Source: an uncultured Christensenellaceae bacterium (GTDB lineage Bacteria > Bacillota > Clostridia > Christensenellales > Aristaeellaceae). Taken from it: 12,682 nucleotides of DNA. How positions within the stretch are numbered: position 1 is the first letter of the stretch; each line of letters begins with the position of its first letter. The translations under genes and the position numbers were made by a program. Below are positions 1 through 6,733 of the stretch, in pieces. The notes beneath the pieces were generated by a model. That model saw only the letters and a list, made by a program, of their open reading frames with translations. It had not been told where the DNA came from and did not search any database. The stretch lies in NCBI GenBank assembly GCA_905236495.1, contig CAJOPV010000190.1, forward strand, positions 1 through 12,682. The letters are read 5' to 3'.

Positions 1-2
1 AA

Positions 3-79
3 GCAGTCATACTGACTGCTCCTCGGACCGGGAGACCCGGTCCTGCGGATAAAAGTCGAAAGGGCTGAGGCCCTTTCGA
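3..79. other. Three tandem perfect hairpins, possible end of a structured RNA
   Basis: Three perfect inverted repeats follow one another with gaps of 4 and 12 bases. The first is 3-20 (8-bp stem agcagtca, loop tac). The second is 25-43 (8-bp stem ggaccggg, loop aga). The third is 56-79 (10-bp stem tcgaaagggc, loop tgag). No reading frame covers them. They lie upstream of the rightward terminator at 107-150, so the simplest reading is the 3' part of a rightward transcript, such as a structured non-coding RNA or a 3' UTR, that begins left of the window. I did not recognise conserved parts of tmRNA, RNase P RNA, SRP RNA or 6S RNA. Perfect inverted repeats fold equally well on either strand, so the strand is uncertain. 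Confidence 0.5.
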
Positions 80-106
80 GCTATCCCGGGGGTTATTGAT
101 TCTCTG

Positions 107-150
107 ACGGTTTTTCTCCCCGAAAGAAGGGAGAAGAACCGTTTTATTTT
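107..150 (+). terminator. Rho-independent terminator, rightward
   Basis: A 14-bp stem pairs 107-120 with 129-142 around an 8-base loop. It is followed by the T-rich run ttttatttt at 142-150. One pair (113 with 136) is G-U when read rightwards but an A-C mismatch when read leftwards, and no T-run follows on the left side. Both points favour termination of a rightward transcript entering from outside the window. The T-run overlaps the stop codon of the convergent Nudix gene. Confidence 0.7.
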
Positions 151-611
151 GCCAGTTTCTGATCCCGCCATTTTTTCAGCGCCACCCGGATGGGCGGGGA
201 AAGCTGCTCCTGCGGGGGCATATCAGCGGCGGTGAAGAAGCGGACCTCCGATACCTCCGTTTCCTGGGGGACGATGTCCCCCGCCCAATCCCGGCAGAGG
301 AACACGATATCCACATTGCTGACCTCGTCGCCGTTGGGATACACGTAATGGGTCTCCGGCCCGGAAAACACGCCAAACAGGGTCAGCGATAAGGCGGTGA
401 GCCCCGTTTCCTCCCTGAGCTCCCGCTTCGCCGCGTCCTCTACCCGTTCGTCCAGCTCCGTGCCGCCTCCGGGGTAGCCCCACAGGCCGTTGTCCGTTCG
501 CTTTTCCAGCAGGATCCGGCCCGCCTGATCCTCCAGTATCACGCTGGCCCCCACCTGCAAAAGGCACCTGTGCCCCACGGTCTTCCGCAACTCCAGGATA
601 TAATCCGCCAT
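144..611 (-). CDS. Nudix hydrolase
   Basis: A 155-aa cytoplasmic Nudix hydrolase. Family members cleave nucleoside diphosphates linked to another group (NTPs, ADP-ribose, nucleotide sugars and others) using divalent metal; the substrate cannot be read from the sequence. The complete Nudix box G-x5-E-x7-REU-x-EE-x-G-U is present: G49, E55, then RELREETGL at 63-71, so the metal-binding glutamates are intact. The ATG at 611 is preferred because GGAGG lies 7 bases upstream; a TTG at 629 is in frame but lies upstream of that ribosome binding site. The gene follows rpsU with a weak terminator-like hairpin between them and no clear promoter of its own, so it may be expressed by read-through. YqeY, a common rpsU neighbour in Bacillota, is not in this position. 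The family is certain; the substrate is unknown. Confidence 0.93.
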   Translation of the reverse strand: MADYILELRKTVGHRCLLQVGASVILEDQAGRILLEKRTDNGLWGYPGGGTELDERVEDAAKRELREETGLTALSLTLFGVFSGPETHYVYPNGDEVSNVDIVFLCRDWAGDIVPQETEVSEVRFFTAADMPPQEQLSPPIRVALKKWRDQKLAK

Positions 612-646
612 ATGCTTTCCTCCGTGCAAAAGATCATATACGGAAA

Positions 647-670
647 GGACCGCCCCTTATGGGACGGCCC
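647..670 (-). terminator. Hairpin after rpsU, weak or partial terminator
   Basis: A 10-bp stem pairs 647-656 with 661-670 around the loop ttat. Two pairs are G-U when read leftwards and would be A-C mismatches when read rightwards, so it folds better in the rpsU transcript. Only three Ts follow on the leftward strand, which suggests incomplete termination and some read-through into the Nudix gene. Confidence 0.5.
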
Positions 671-679
671 TTTTGCGAA

Positions 680-853
680 TCAATACTTCCGCTTGCGTGC
701 GGCTTCCGCCTTCTTCTTGCGCTTTACGCTGGGCTTTTCATAATGCTCGCGCTTGCGAACCTCAGCCAGAACGCCGGCGCGGGCGCATTGCCGCTTAAAC
801 CGCTTCAGCGCGCTTTCCAAAGATTCGTGCTTGTTGACATGAACCTCAGACAC
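680..853 (-). CDS. rpsU: 30S ribosomal protein S21
   Basis: A 57-aa small-subunit ribosomal protein, close to the usual length of bS21. The protein begins MSEVHVNKHESLESALKRF and ends in a basic tail (KRKKKAEAARKRKY) typical of S21, which helps position mRNA on the 30S subunit during initiation. The start is GTG at 853, preceded by GGGAGGG about 8 bases upstream, and the stop is TGA at 680-682. It has a dedicated promoter (944-972) and an approximately 85-base leader with two hairpins, so it can be expressed independently of the HIT gene upstream. A hairpin at 647-670 follows the gene. The identification rests on length, composition and sequence along the whole protein. Confidence 0.97.
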   Translation of the reverse strand: MSEVHVNKHESLESALKRFKRQCARAGVLAEVRKREHYEKPSVKRKKKAEAARKRKY

Positions 854-890
854 TTGTTTTCCCTCCCTTCGCCTATCTCGCCTGAAACAA

Positions 891-924
891 CACCGTTTTC
901 ACGGTGCGACGCCGTTTGACCGGC
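891..924 (-). promoter_or_regulatory. Structured 5' leader of rpsU
   Basis: Two adjacent hairpins lie in the rpsU leader. One pairs 891-896 with 901-906 and, read leftwards, has a GAAA (GNRA-type) tetraloop closed by CACCGT/ACGGTG. The other pairs 911-914 with 921-924 around a 6-base loop. They sit between the predicted transcription start near 937 and the ribosome binding site near 862-867. They may stabilise the mRNA or allow control by S21, but the role is only inferred. Confidence 0.45.
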
Positions 925-943
925 GGATGGCGACCGTGGTGTT

Positions 944-972
944 ATTATACCGCTTTCCGGGGTGTGCGTCAA
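944..972 (-). promoter_or_regulatory. Sigma-A promoter of rpsU
   Basis: Read leftwards, the -35 box TTGACG (972-967) and a perfect -10 box TATAAT (949-944) are separated by exactly 17 bases. The predicted transcription start is near 937, giving an approximately 85-base leader to the GTG at 853. It is the closest match to the sigma-70/sigma-A consensus that I saw in the window, as suits a ribosomal protein gene. Confidence 0.88.
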
Positions 973-1036
973 CAGTTTTTCGGCCCGTCAAAATGATTTT
1001 ACACTTTTGCCGGGGATTCGGAAAAAAACCGCCCGT

Positions 1037-1378
1037 TCACGCCATGGTTTCGCCCATTTTCCGTCCGCCCAGAATGTGGAAATGCAGGTGCGGCACGCTC
1101 TGGCAGGCGTCCGGGCCGCAGTTGCTCACCACCCGGAAGCCGTTTTCCAGCCGCTCCTGCTCAGCGATCCTGCCGATGGCGGTCATCAGATCGGCGATCA
1201 CATCCTTATTCAGATCGCCGATCTGGGCGATGGAGCTTACGTGGGCCTTGGGCACCACCAGGATATGGGTGGGCGCCTGGGGATTGATATCCCGGAAGGC
1301 ATAGCAGCTTTCATCCTCATACACCTTGGTGGAGGGGATATCCCCCGCAACGATTTTGCAGAACAGACAATCGGCCAT
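1037..1378 (-). CDS. HIT family protein (HinT-like purine nucleotide phosphoramidase)
   Basis: A 113-aa histidine-triad protein, the normal size for the HinT branch, which hydrolyses AMP-NH2-type phosphoramidates and related adenylates in the cytoplasm. The active-site motif VPHLHFHILGG gives the H-x-H-x-H triad at 97, 99 and 101; H99 is the expected nucleophile by comparison with known HinT proteins. The N-terminus has C4-x-x-C7 (CLFCKI), a possible zinc site seen in many bacterial members, and N32 and H46 sit in the usual nucleotide-binding region. It starts at ATG 1378, 15 bases after the stop of the oligoendopeptidase gene, behind a GAAGGGAAGGG ribosome binding site, so the two are probably cotranscribed. 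A T7 run follows the stop but I found no hairpin before it. Confidence 0.95.
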   Translation of the reverse strand: MADCLFCKIVAGDIPSTKVYEDESCYAFRDINPQAPTHILVVPKAHVSSIAQIGDLNKDVIADLMTAIGRIAEQERLENGFRVVSNCGPDACQSVPHLHFHILGGRKMGETMA

Positions 1379-1393
1379 GATGATCCCTTCCCT

Positions 1394-3184
1394 TCAATTC
1401 ATCAGCTTTTTCAAATCTTCCACCGTCCGGGCGAACACCTGGAGGGCGCTGCGCACGGCGTCGGGCTGTTCCATATCCACCCCGGCGTAGCGCAGGGCCT
1501 GGATGGGGGGTACGGAGCAGCCGGCGGACAGGAATTTCCTGTAATCCTCCACGGCGGCTTCCCCTTCGGTGAGGATACGGTTGGCAATGGATACGGCGGC
1601 GGAAAAGCCGGTGGCGTACTGATACACATAGAAATTGCGGTAGAAATGGGGAATGCGCATCCATTCCGCCTGGATGGCCTCATCCACCGTGCAGGCCCCG
1701 CCGTAGTATTTTTCGTTGAGGGCCAGGTACATTTTGCTCAGCGCTTCGCCGGTGAGGGCTTCGCCGCGCTCCAGCATGGCGTGGCTTTCCTTTTCAAAGG
1801 CGGCGAACATGGTCTGCCGGAACACGGTGGTGCGGAATTCCTCCAGCAATTGATTGCACAGGAAGGCCGCAGCCTTGGGGTCGTCGGCGTACTTTTTCAT
1901 CAGGTGACGCATGAGGAGCACCTCGTTGCAGGTGGAGGCCACCTCCGCCACGAACAGGGAATAATTGGCCTTGGCGTAGGGCTGGGATAAGCTGCTGTAA
2001 TAGGTGTGCATGGAGTGGCCCAGCTCGTGGGCCAGCGTCATAGCGCCCAGCAGATCGTCGCTGTGATTCAGCAGCACATAGGGGTGCACCCCGTAGCAGC
2101 CCCAAGAATAGGCGCCGGAGCGCTTGGCCTTGTTTTCATACACGTCGATCCAGCCGCCGTTGTAGCCTTCCCGCAGCTTTTCGATGTAATCCGCCCCCAG
2201 GGGAGCAAGCCCTTCGCATACCAGCTCAAAGGCCTCGGGGTAGGTGAGCTTCATTTCATAATCGGCGATCATGGGCACGTACAGGTCGTAGAGGTGCAAA
2301 TCTTCCACGCCCAGGGCCTTTTTCCGCAGCTTCAGATATTCCTGCAGGGCGGGCAGGGCCCGCTCCACCTCGGAAAGCAGATTATCATACACGCTTTCGG
2401 GGATTTCCAGGGGATCCAGAGAGGCCTGGCGGGCGGAGGCGTAATGCCGTGCCCGGGCCCTGAACACCGCGGCCTTCACCGCCCCGGCGTAATTGGCGGA
2501 CAGGGTGGCGGTGAATTTTCGGAAGGTTTCGTGCATGCCCTCAAAGGCGGCCTTCCGCACCTGCCTGTCCCGGCTGCGGAGGAAGGGGCCAAAATTGCCG
2601 TGGGTCAATTGCACCTCCCTTCCTTCCTCATCCCGGATCGCGGGCAGGGGTAAATCCACGTTGTTGAACATGCCGAACACATCCCGGGGCACCCCCATCA
2701 CTTCCCCGGCGGAGGCCAGCAGATGCTCCTGCTCGGCGGGGAGGGTGTGGGGCTTTTGCCGGAGAAGATTGCGCAGATCCTCGCTGTATTCCGCGTAGGC
2801 GGGGTCGGCGGCGAGGGCACGGAGCGTTTCCTCCGGCAGGGAGAGCAATTCGCTTTCCAGATAGGACCCGGCGCTGCTTGCCTGCACCAGCAGGGACTGC
2901 AGCTTGGCGGCCCGGGCCTGGCGCTGGGGATCGCCGCCGTCCTCGTCCTTGTGCATGAGGGCGTAAGCCGCCAGCCTGTCCAGTTGCTTGGCAAGCTCGT
3001 TCCGGGCGTCCAGCGCGGCCTTGGGATCCTTCGCCGCCTTGCCCTGATAGCGCTTCACCTGTTCGATCTGCTCTCCGGCTGCGGCAAAGGCCTGCTCATA
3101 ATCCGCTTCCGCGGCAAAAATATGATCCAGCCGCCATTGCCAGCGGGGGTCCATTTCATTTCGGGTCTTCAGTTCCTGGGCCAT
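1394..3184 (-). CDS. pepF: Oligoendopeptidase F (M3B zinc metallopeptidase)
   Basis: A 596-aa cytosolic zinc peptidase that cleaves short peptides, full length for PepF (about 600 aa). The zinc motif LAHELGHSMH has H386, E387 and H390; the third ligand is expected to be E414 in VAEVAST, 24 residues after H390, as in family M3. The N-terminal 120 residues are the alpha-helical PepF N-domain and the rest is the M3 catalytic domain. The start at 3184 has AGGAGG 11 bases upstream; that site lies across the stop of the Ppx gene, with an 18-base gap between the two genes. It is probably expressed with divIC, ppx and the HIT gene. A plausible role is digestion of peptides brought in by oligopeptide permeases; the OppF encoded at the right end is a possible, unlinked source. 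Confidence 0.96.
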   Translation of the reverse strand: MAQELKTRNEMDPRWQWRLDHIFAAEADYEQAFAAAGEQIEQVKRYQGKAAKDPKAALDARNELAKQLDRLAAYALMHKDEDGGDPQRQARAAKLQSLLVQASSAGSYLESELLSLPEETLRALAADPAYAEYSEDLRNLLRQKPHTLPAEQEHLLASAGEVMGVPRDVFGMFNNVDLPLPAIRDEEGREVQLTHGNFGPFLRSRDRQVRKAAFEGMHETFRKFTATLSANYAGAVKAAVFRARARHYASARQASLDPLEIPESVYDNLLSEVERALPALQEYLKLRKKALGVEDLHLYDLYVPMIADYEMKLTYPEAFELVCEGLAPLGADYIEKLREGYNGGWIDVYENKAKRSGAYSWGCYGVHPYVLLNHSDDLLGAMTLAHELGHSMHTYYSSLSQPYAKANYSLFVAEVASTCNEVLLMRHLMKKYADDPKAAAFLCNQLLEEFRTTVFRQTMFAAFEKESHAMLERGEALTGEALSKMYLALNEKYYGGACTVDEAIQAEWMRIPHFYRNFYVYQYATGFSAAVSIANRILTEGEAAVEDYRKFLSAGCSVPPIQALRYAGVDMEQPDAVRSALQVFARTVEDLKKLMN

Positions 3185-3202
3185 GGGTCGCTTCGCCTCC
3201 TG

Positions 3203-4093
3203 TTACGGAAAAGTTGATAAAAGATAGCCGTCCAGATTGGTTTTGCCGGATACCGTCAATTGTTCAAAGCCGCACAGCTCCAGGGCGGTCAGCAGGATGC
3301 ACAGGCCGTGGGGCATATGCTCCGCCCGGGAGGGGGGCAGACCGGGCACGGCCCTTCTCTCCGCCAGGGTCATTCGGGACAGCCTGTTCAGCCAGTGAAG
3401 GGCCTCGTCATGGGTGACGGTTTTTCCCTCCACCGCATCTCCGTGGGCCTCCCGGCCCATGTTCAGCGCCGCCAGCGTGGTGCAGCTCCCGCCCAAGCCC
3501 ATCATCTCCTCGGCGGGGGGCAAGGCCCAGAGCCTGTCCGCGTAGGGCGCCATCACCTGCCGGGAAACGGCTAAGAAATGCCGGGCGTCCTGAGGGGATT
3601 CGATGGGCCCCTCCTTCAGCAGCCGGGAGGCCCCCAGCTGCATGCTGACGCTCCAGGTGATCCGGTTGTTTTCCCCCAGCGTCCATTCGGTGGAGCCACC
3701 GCCGATATCCATGACCAGCCGCCTTTTCCCTTCCGATACCGCCCGGAAGGCCAGGGCCGCCTCCTCCTGCCCGGAAATGACCCGCATATCAAGGCCGCAC
3801 AGCGCCCGGATGCGGGATCGCAGCTCCTCCGCGTTCCGGGCGTCCCGGCTGGCGCTGGTGGCAAGCAGCGTCACCTGCTCCGCCCCGGAGGACAGGGCCA
3901 GATCATACAGCCGTTTCACCGCCCGGGCCGTTTCCTCCAGGCGCTGAGGCTGGATATTGCCCCGTTCATCCAGGCCCAGGAACAGCTTCGTTTCCTCCCG
4001 GGCCGTCAGCCGGTTTTGAAGGCTGCCCGCTTCCGCATCAGCGCACAGCAGGCGGGTAGAATTGCTGCCGATGGCGATGGCGGCCCGCCTCAC
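3203..4093 (-). CDS. ppx: Ppx/GppA family phosphatase (exopolyphosphatase-like)
   Basis: A 296-aa protein of the Ppx/GppA family in the ASKHA superfamily, whose members hydrolyse polyphosphate or pppGpp. This is the short, single-module form without the C-terminal HD-like domain. Visible motifs are the phosphate-1 loop IGSNSTRLL (8-16), TSASRDARN (79-87), ISGQEEA (106-112), MDIGGGSTE (128-136) and GLGGSCTTL in the second half. An oddity is that the acidic residue normally found just before the first loop (A-I-D-x-G-S-N-S) is alanine here (A7). The start is GTG at 4093, overlapping the divIC stop as GTGA, so translation is probably coupled. A septum initiator gene followed by ppx is a familiar arrangement in Bacillota. 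The substrate is not decided by the sequence, and reduced activity is possible because of A7. Confidence 0.9.
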   Translation of the reverse strand: MRRAAIAIGSNSTRLLCADAEAGSLQNRLTAREETKLFLGLDERGNIQPQRLEETARAVKRLYDLALSSGAEQVTLLATSASRDARNAEELRSRIRALCGLDMRVISGQEEAALAFRAVSEGKRRLVMDIGGGSTEWTLGENNRITWSVSMQLGASRLLKEGPIESPQDARHFLAVSRQVMAPYADRLWALPPAEEMMGLGGSCTTLAALNMGREAHGDAVEGKTVTHDEALHWLNRLSRMTLAERRAVPGLPPSRAEHMPHGLCILLTALELCGFEQLTVSGKTNLDGYLLSTFP

Positions 4094-4422
4094 GGGGTTT
4101 CCTCCACTTCCGCCACGGCGGTATCCGGCGCGTCATAGAGCGCCTCCGGGTTCACCACCACGAAGCGGATCTCTCCGGGCATCAAATACCCGTACTGGGT
4201 GCGGGCCATTTCCCGGATGTAGCTGTCCGTATCCTTGATGGCAAGCTCCTGCTGCATATCGCTTTTTTCCGTTTCCACCGCCAGCTGGCGCAGCCGGGTC
4301 TCCCGTACCGTATCCTGCAATACGGCGATATCCCCGTCCAGCCGGTTCATCACCATCAGCCCGCAGGCCGCGATGACGAAGGCGCAGACCATAACGTATA
4401 AAAGCCTGATCCGATGCCGCAT
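4090..4422 (-). CDS. divIC: Septum formation initiator, FtsB/DivIC family
   Basis: A 110-aa bitopic division protein. A short basic N-terminus (MRHRIR) in the cytoplasm is followed by one membrane span at about residues 7-25, a coiled-coil region from about 30 to 75, and the family signature YIREMARTQYGYLMPGEIRF at 69-88. DivIC/FtsB acts with FtsL and DivIB/FtsQ in the divisome that activates septal peptidoglycan synthesis. The ATG at 4422 has AAGGAGG 8 bases upstream. The same frame stays open for about 690 further bases upstream, but that part is antisense-like noise over the peptidase gene and has no better start. The gene overlaps ppx by 4 bases. The acidic tail after residue 90 is variable in the family. 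Confidence 0.92.
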   Translation of the reverse strand: MRHRIRLLYVMVCAFVIAACGLMVMNRLDGDIAVLQDTVRETRLRQLAVETEKSDMQQELAIKDTDSYIREMARTQYGYLMPGEIRFVVVNPEALYDAPDTAVAEVEETP

Positions 4423-4481
4423 ATGGATGCCTCCTTTCCCGCAAGTTTCTTTATTCGCCGCCGGACGCGGCTTTTCCTGCT

Positions 4482-5267
4482 TTACCGAAGCAGCAGAAAG
4501 GCCCCGATCCCCGCCGCCGCCCCGCCCAGGATCAAAAGGATCAGCAGTCGGCTTTGCTTCGGGGGCGCTTCTTTTTCCGATATTTGAGGCTTTGGTACTG
4601 CGGCGGGGAGCACCCTCCTCCCGCCGGGGGAAGCCCCCGCATACAAATGCGCCTGGATCACGGGCCGGAAACGGAATCGCACCTGCCGTTCCAGATGGCT
4701 GGTGTAATAGGCGTCCCGCCGATTCAGAAGGGTCATCCTTTCTCCCCGGAAGGCTGCCGCCCGGGGAGGCAGGCCGCACAGCCCGGCGATGGCCCCGGGA
4801 GAATCGATGTGCAGCTCGTGCAGCACGCAGGCCGGGGCCAGCAGCCGGATGGCGAAAATATCCGCGGCGTAATCCGGGGTGCCCTCCGTTTCGTCCATCA
4901 GATCCCCGGTGCTTTTCCCCGTCACAAAGCCCCTTACCCCGGGAGCCAGGAGGCGGGTGGGCCCTTCCGTCAGCAGATGCCCCATCTCGTGGGCAACGGC
5001 GAAGCGCCGGCGAGCGTCGTCCGCCCGGTCGCTCAAAAACAGGTGCCATTGCCCCTCGATCTTCAGCGATACGCACACGCCGCCCGCCGTTTGATCCATT
5101 AGCGCGCAAAGCCGCGGCTGATCCCGGGCCTCCTCCAGGGGATGGATTTCCAGGCCCAGCCCCTTTGCCAGGCCCTCCGCATCCACGGGAAGGGAGGGGC
5201 TTTCGATTTTCAGCAGCGCCCGCCAGGCCGCGTCCCGGGCCTGCCGGTATTGCCCGTAGCTGTCCGT
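4482..5267 (-). CDS. ImmA/IrrE-type metallopeptidase with C-terminal membrane anchor; possible ACG start
   Basis: A protein of about 261 aa, counted from ACG at 5267, resembling peptidase family M78, which includes regulators that cleave phage or stress repressors. Zinc motif VAHEMGH has H93, E94 and H97. A later segment DYAADIFAIRLLAP matches the family block that supplies the third ligand, though the usual E-x-x-A-N/D spelling is altered. The C-terminus has a proline-rich linker and one hydrophobic span (about 240-260), so the domain should be tethered to the inner face of the membrane. The first ordinary in-frame start is GTG at 5186, but it has no ribosome binding site and would cut the conserved helix YRQARDAAWRALL. 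GGAGG sits 8 bases before the ACG, and a promoter lies just upstream. No repressor-like HTH gene is adjacent, so the target is unknown. Confidence 0.82.
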   Translation of the reverse strand, partial: TDSYGQYRQARDAAWRALLKIESPSLPVDAEGLAKGLGLEIHPLEEARDQPRLCALMDQTAGGVCVSLKIEGQWHLFLSDRADDARRRFAVAHEMGHLLTEGPTRLLAPGVRGFVTGKSTGDLMDETEGTPDYAADIFAIRLLAPACVLHELHIDSPGAIAGLCGLPPRAAAFRGERMTLLNRRDAYYTSHLERQVRFRFRPVIQAHLYAGASPGGRRVLPAAVPKPQISEKEAPPKQSRLLILLILGGAAAGIGAFLLLR

Positions 5268-5282
5268 ATCCTTCCCCTCCTT
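5265..5282 (-). promoter_or_regulatory. Ribosome binding site and ACG start of the ImmA-like gene
   Basis: Read leftwards, AAGGAGG is followed by 8 bases and then ACG at 5267-5265, in frame with the metallopeptidase. An upstream in-frame TGA lies close by, and no ATG, GTG or TTG occurs between it and the GTG at 5186. The spacing is ideal for a start codon. The codon is therefore a rare ACG start, a mutated ATG, or a sequence error. Confidence 0.6.
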
Positions 5283-5299
5283 ATCGTGACGGTATCCTC

Positions 5300-5328
5300 A
5301 TTGTACTGTGCCGCTGCCGCATTTGCAA
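5300..5328 (-). promoter_or_regulatory. Promoter of the leftward ImmA-like/divIC/ppx/pepF group
   Basis: Read leftwards, -35 TTGCAA (5328-5323, 4 of 6 consensus) and -10 TACAAT (5305-5300, 5 of 6) are separated by 17 bases. The start of transcription would be near 5293, only about 13 bases before the ribosome binding site. Small inverted repeats (aaggg/ccctt at 5327-5342; gggaaa/tttccc at 5329-5349) touch the -35 side and could be an operator, but this is weak. It is divergent from the murA promoter. Confidence 0.75.
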
Positions 5329-5370
5329 GGGAAAACGCCCTTCTTTCCCGGTCAAAAACAAAAAAATCAC

Positions 5371-5399
5371 TTAACAAACAGGGCCGCCTATGATATACT
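5371..5399 (+). promoter_or_regulatory. Sigma-A promoter of the murA operon
   Basis: -35 TTAACA (5371-5376, 5 of 6 consensus) and -10 TATACT (5394-5399, 5 of 6) are separated by 17 bases. Transcription should begin near 5406, leaving a leader of about 47 bases with GAGGAGG at 5436-5442, 10 bases before the murA ATG. The five closely packed downstream genes lack obvious promoters of their own, so this one may serve the whole group. Confidence 0.82.
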
Positions 5400-5452
5400 A
5401 AGAATGGTAAAGTTTTTTCACTTGGATTCATACATGAGGAGGAACAGGCCGG

Positions 5453-6715
5453 ATGGATTCTTACAAGCTGCTCATTACGGGGGGCATCCCGCTGATGGGA
5501 GAAACCTACGTTTCGGGCGGCAAGAATACGTCGGTGGCGGTGATCCCCGCCGCCCTGCTCAGCGATGAGGAATGCGTCATCGAAAACCTGCCGGATATTG
5601 AGGACGTGCGGGTGCTGGCGCGGATTTTACGGGGGCTGGGGGCTCAGGCGGAATACGATCCCCAGGCCCGGCGCATGCGGGTGGACCCCCGGACGGTGAA
5701 AAGCTGCAAGGTGCCCTATGCTCAGACCCAGCAAATGCGGGCCAGCTATTATCTGCTGGGGGTGCTGCTGGGCCGCTTCGGGCAGGCCGAGGTAGGCTAT
5801 CCCGGGGGCTGCTCCATCGGGGCCCGGCCCTTCGAGCAGCACTTGAAGGCCTTCCGCGCCATGGGCGCGGAGGTGAAGGAACGGGGGGCCACCATCAGCG
5901 CCAAGGGCAAAATGACCGGCGCCCACGTGTATTTTGACCGCATCACCGTGGGAGGCACCATCAACGCCATGCTGGCGGCGGTGAAGGCGGAGGGGAACAC
6001 CATCCTCTACAACGCCGCCAAGGAGCCCCATGTGGTTGACCTTGCCAACTTTTTGAATTCCATGGGGGGCAAGGTGAAGGGCGCGGGCACCGATACCGTG
6101 CGCATCACCGGCGTGCCCCATCTGCACGGCAGCGTGTATTCCGTGATCCCGGATCAGATCGAAACGGGCACGCTGATGATCGCCGCCGCCGCCACCCGGG
6201 GGGACGTGACCATCCGGGGCTGCATCCCCACCCATATGGAGGCGCTGACCGCCAAGCTATTGGAAATGGGCGTGGCGGTCACGGACAGTGACGACGCCAT
6301 CCGGGTCCGTACCGTCAGGGGCCACAGAGCGGTGAATATCAAGACCCAGGAATACCCCGGTTTCCCCACCGACCTGCAGCAGCCCATGAGCGCCCTGCTC
6401 ACCCGGGCCAGCGGCGACAGCGTGGTGATCGAAACCATTTTTGAATCCCGCTTCAAGCACCTGGTGGAAATGCAGCGCATGGGCGCCCGGGTACGCATCC
6501 TGGATCAGACCGCCATCATCGAGGGCGTGGAGGAGCTGTACGGTTCCCCCGTCACCGCTACGGACCTGAGGGCCGGGGCGGCGCTGGTGATCGCCGGGCT
6601 CATGGCTAACGGCACCACGGAAATCTACGAGCCGGGGTTCATCGAACGGGGCTATGAGCATATCGAAGAAAAGCTGCGCTCCCTGGGGGCGGATATCCGC
6701 AGGGAACAGATCTAA
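5453..6715 (+). CDS. murA: UDP-N-acetylglucosamine 1-carboxyvinyltransferase
   Basis: A 420-aa cytoplasmic enzyme for the first committed step of peptidoglycan synthesis: transfer of enolpyruvate from PEP to UDP-GlcNAc. Length is typical. The key residues are present: K24-N25 in SGGKN, R96 in MRASYY, the catalytic cysteine C120 in the loop GYPGGCSIGARP, the FPTD aspartate in YPGFPTDLQQPM, and the late arginine in DLRAGAALVIAGL. Cysteine at 120 rather than aspartate predicts sensitivity to fosfomycin. Bacillota often carry two paralogues (MurA/MurZ); which one this is cannot be decided from the window. The ATG at 5453 has GAGGAGG 10 bases upstream. It is the first gene of the rightward group. 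Confidence 0.97.
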   Translation: MDSYKLLITGGIPLMGETYVSGGKNTSVAVIPAALLSDEECVIENLPDIEDVRVLARILRGLGAQAEYDPQARRMRVDPRTVKSCKVPYAQTQQMRASYYLLGVLLGRFGQAEVGYPGGCSIGARPFEQHLKAFRAMGAEVKERGATISAKGKMTGAHVYFDRITVGGTINAMLAAVKAEGNTILYNAAKEPHVVDLANFLNSMGGKVKGAGTDTVRITGVPHLHGSVYSVIPDQIETGTLMIAAAATRGDVTIRGCIPTHMEALTAKLLEMGVAVTDSDDAIRVRTVRGHRAVNIKTQEYPGFPTDLQQPMSALLTRASGDSVVIETIFESRFKHLVEMQRMGARVRILDQTAIIEGVEELYGSPVTATDLRAGAALVIAGLMANGTTEIYEPGFIERGYEHIEEKLRSLGADIRREQI

Positions 6716-6733
6716 AACGGGGGTTGGGGACAG

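Noticed and set aside
1022..1036. Possible terminator after the HIT gene (T7 run)
   Set aside because: A seven-T run is present leftwards, but the preceding ACGGGCGG has no complementary arm nearby, so no stem can form.
962..1990. 342-codon rightward open frame antisense to the HIT and pepF genes
   Set aside because: Low-complexity Gly/His-rich translation with no family likeness and no ribosome binding site; it mirrors the codon bias of two clearly real genes on the other strand.
4423..5109. N-terminal extension of the divIC frame
   Set aside because: The translation is Gly/Arg/Pro-rich noise overlapping the peptidase; the ATG at 4422 with AAGGAGG upstream gives a normal-length FtsB/DivIC protein.
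4235..5374. 379-codon rightward open frame antisense to divIC and the metallopeptidase
   Set aside because: Pro/Arg-rich translation typical of an antisense frame in GC-rich DNA; the other strand has recognisable domains and ribosome binding sites.
5210..5431. 73-codon leftward open frame across the divergent promoters
   Set aside because: It spans both promoter regions and its translation resembles nothing; the peptidase frame is different and has the family motifs.
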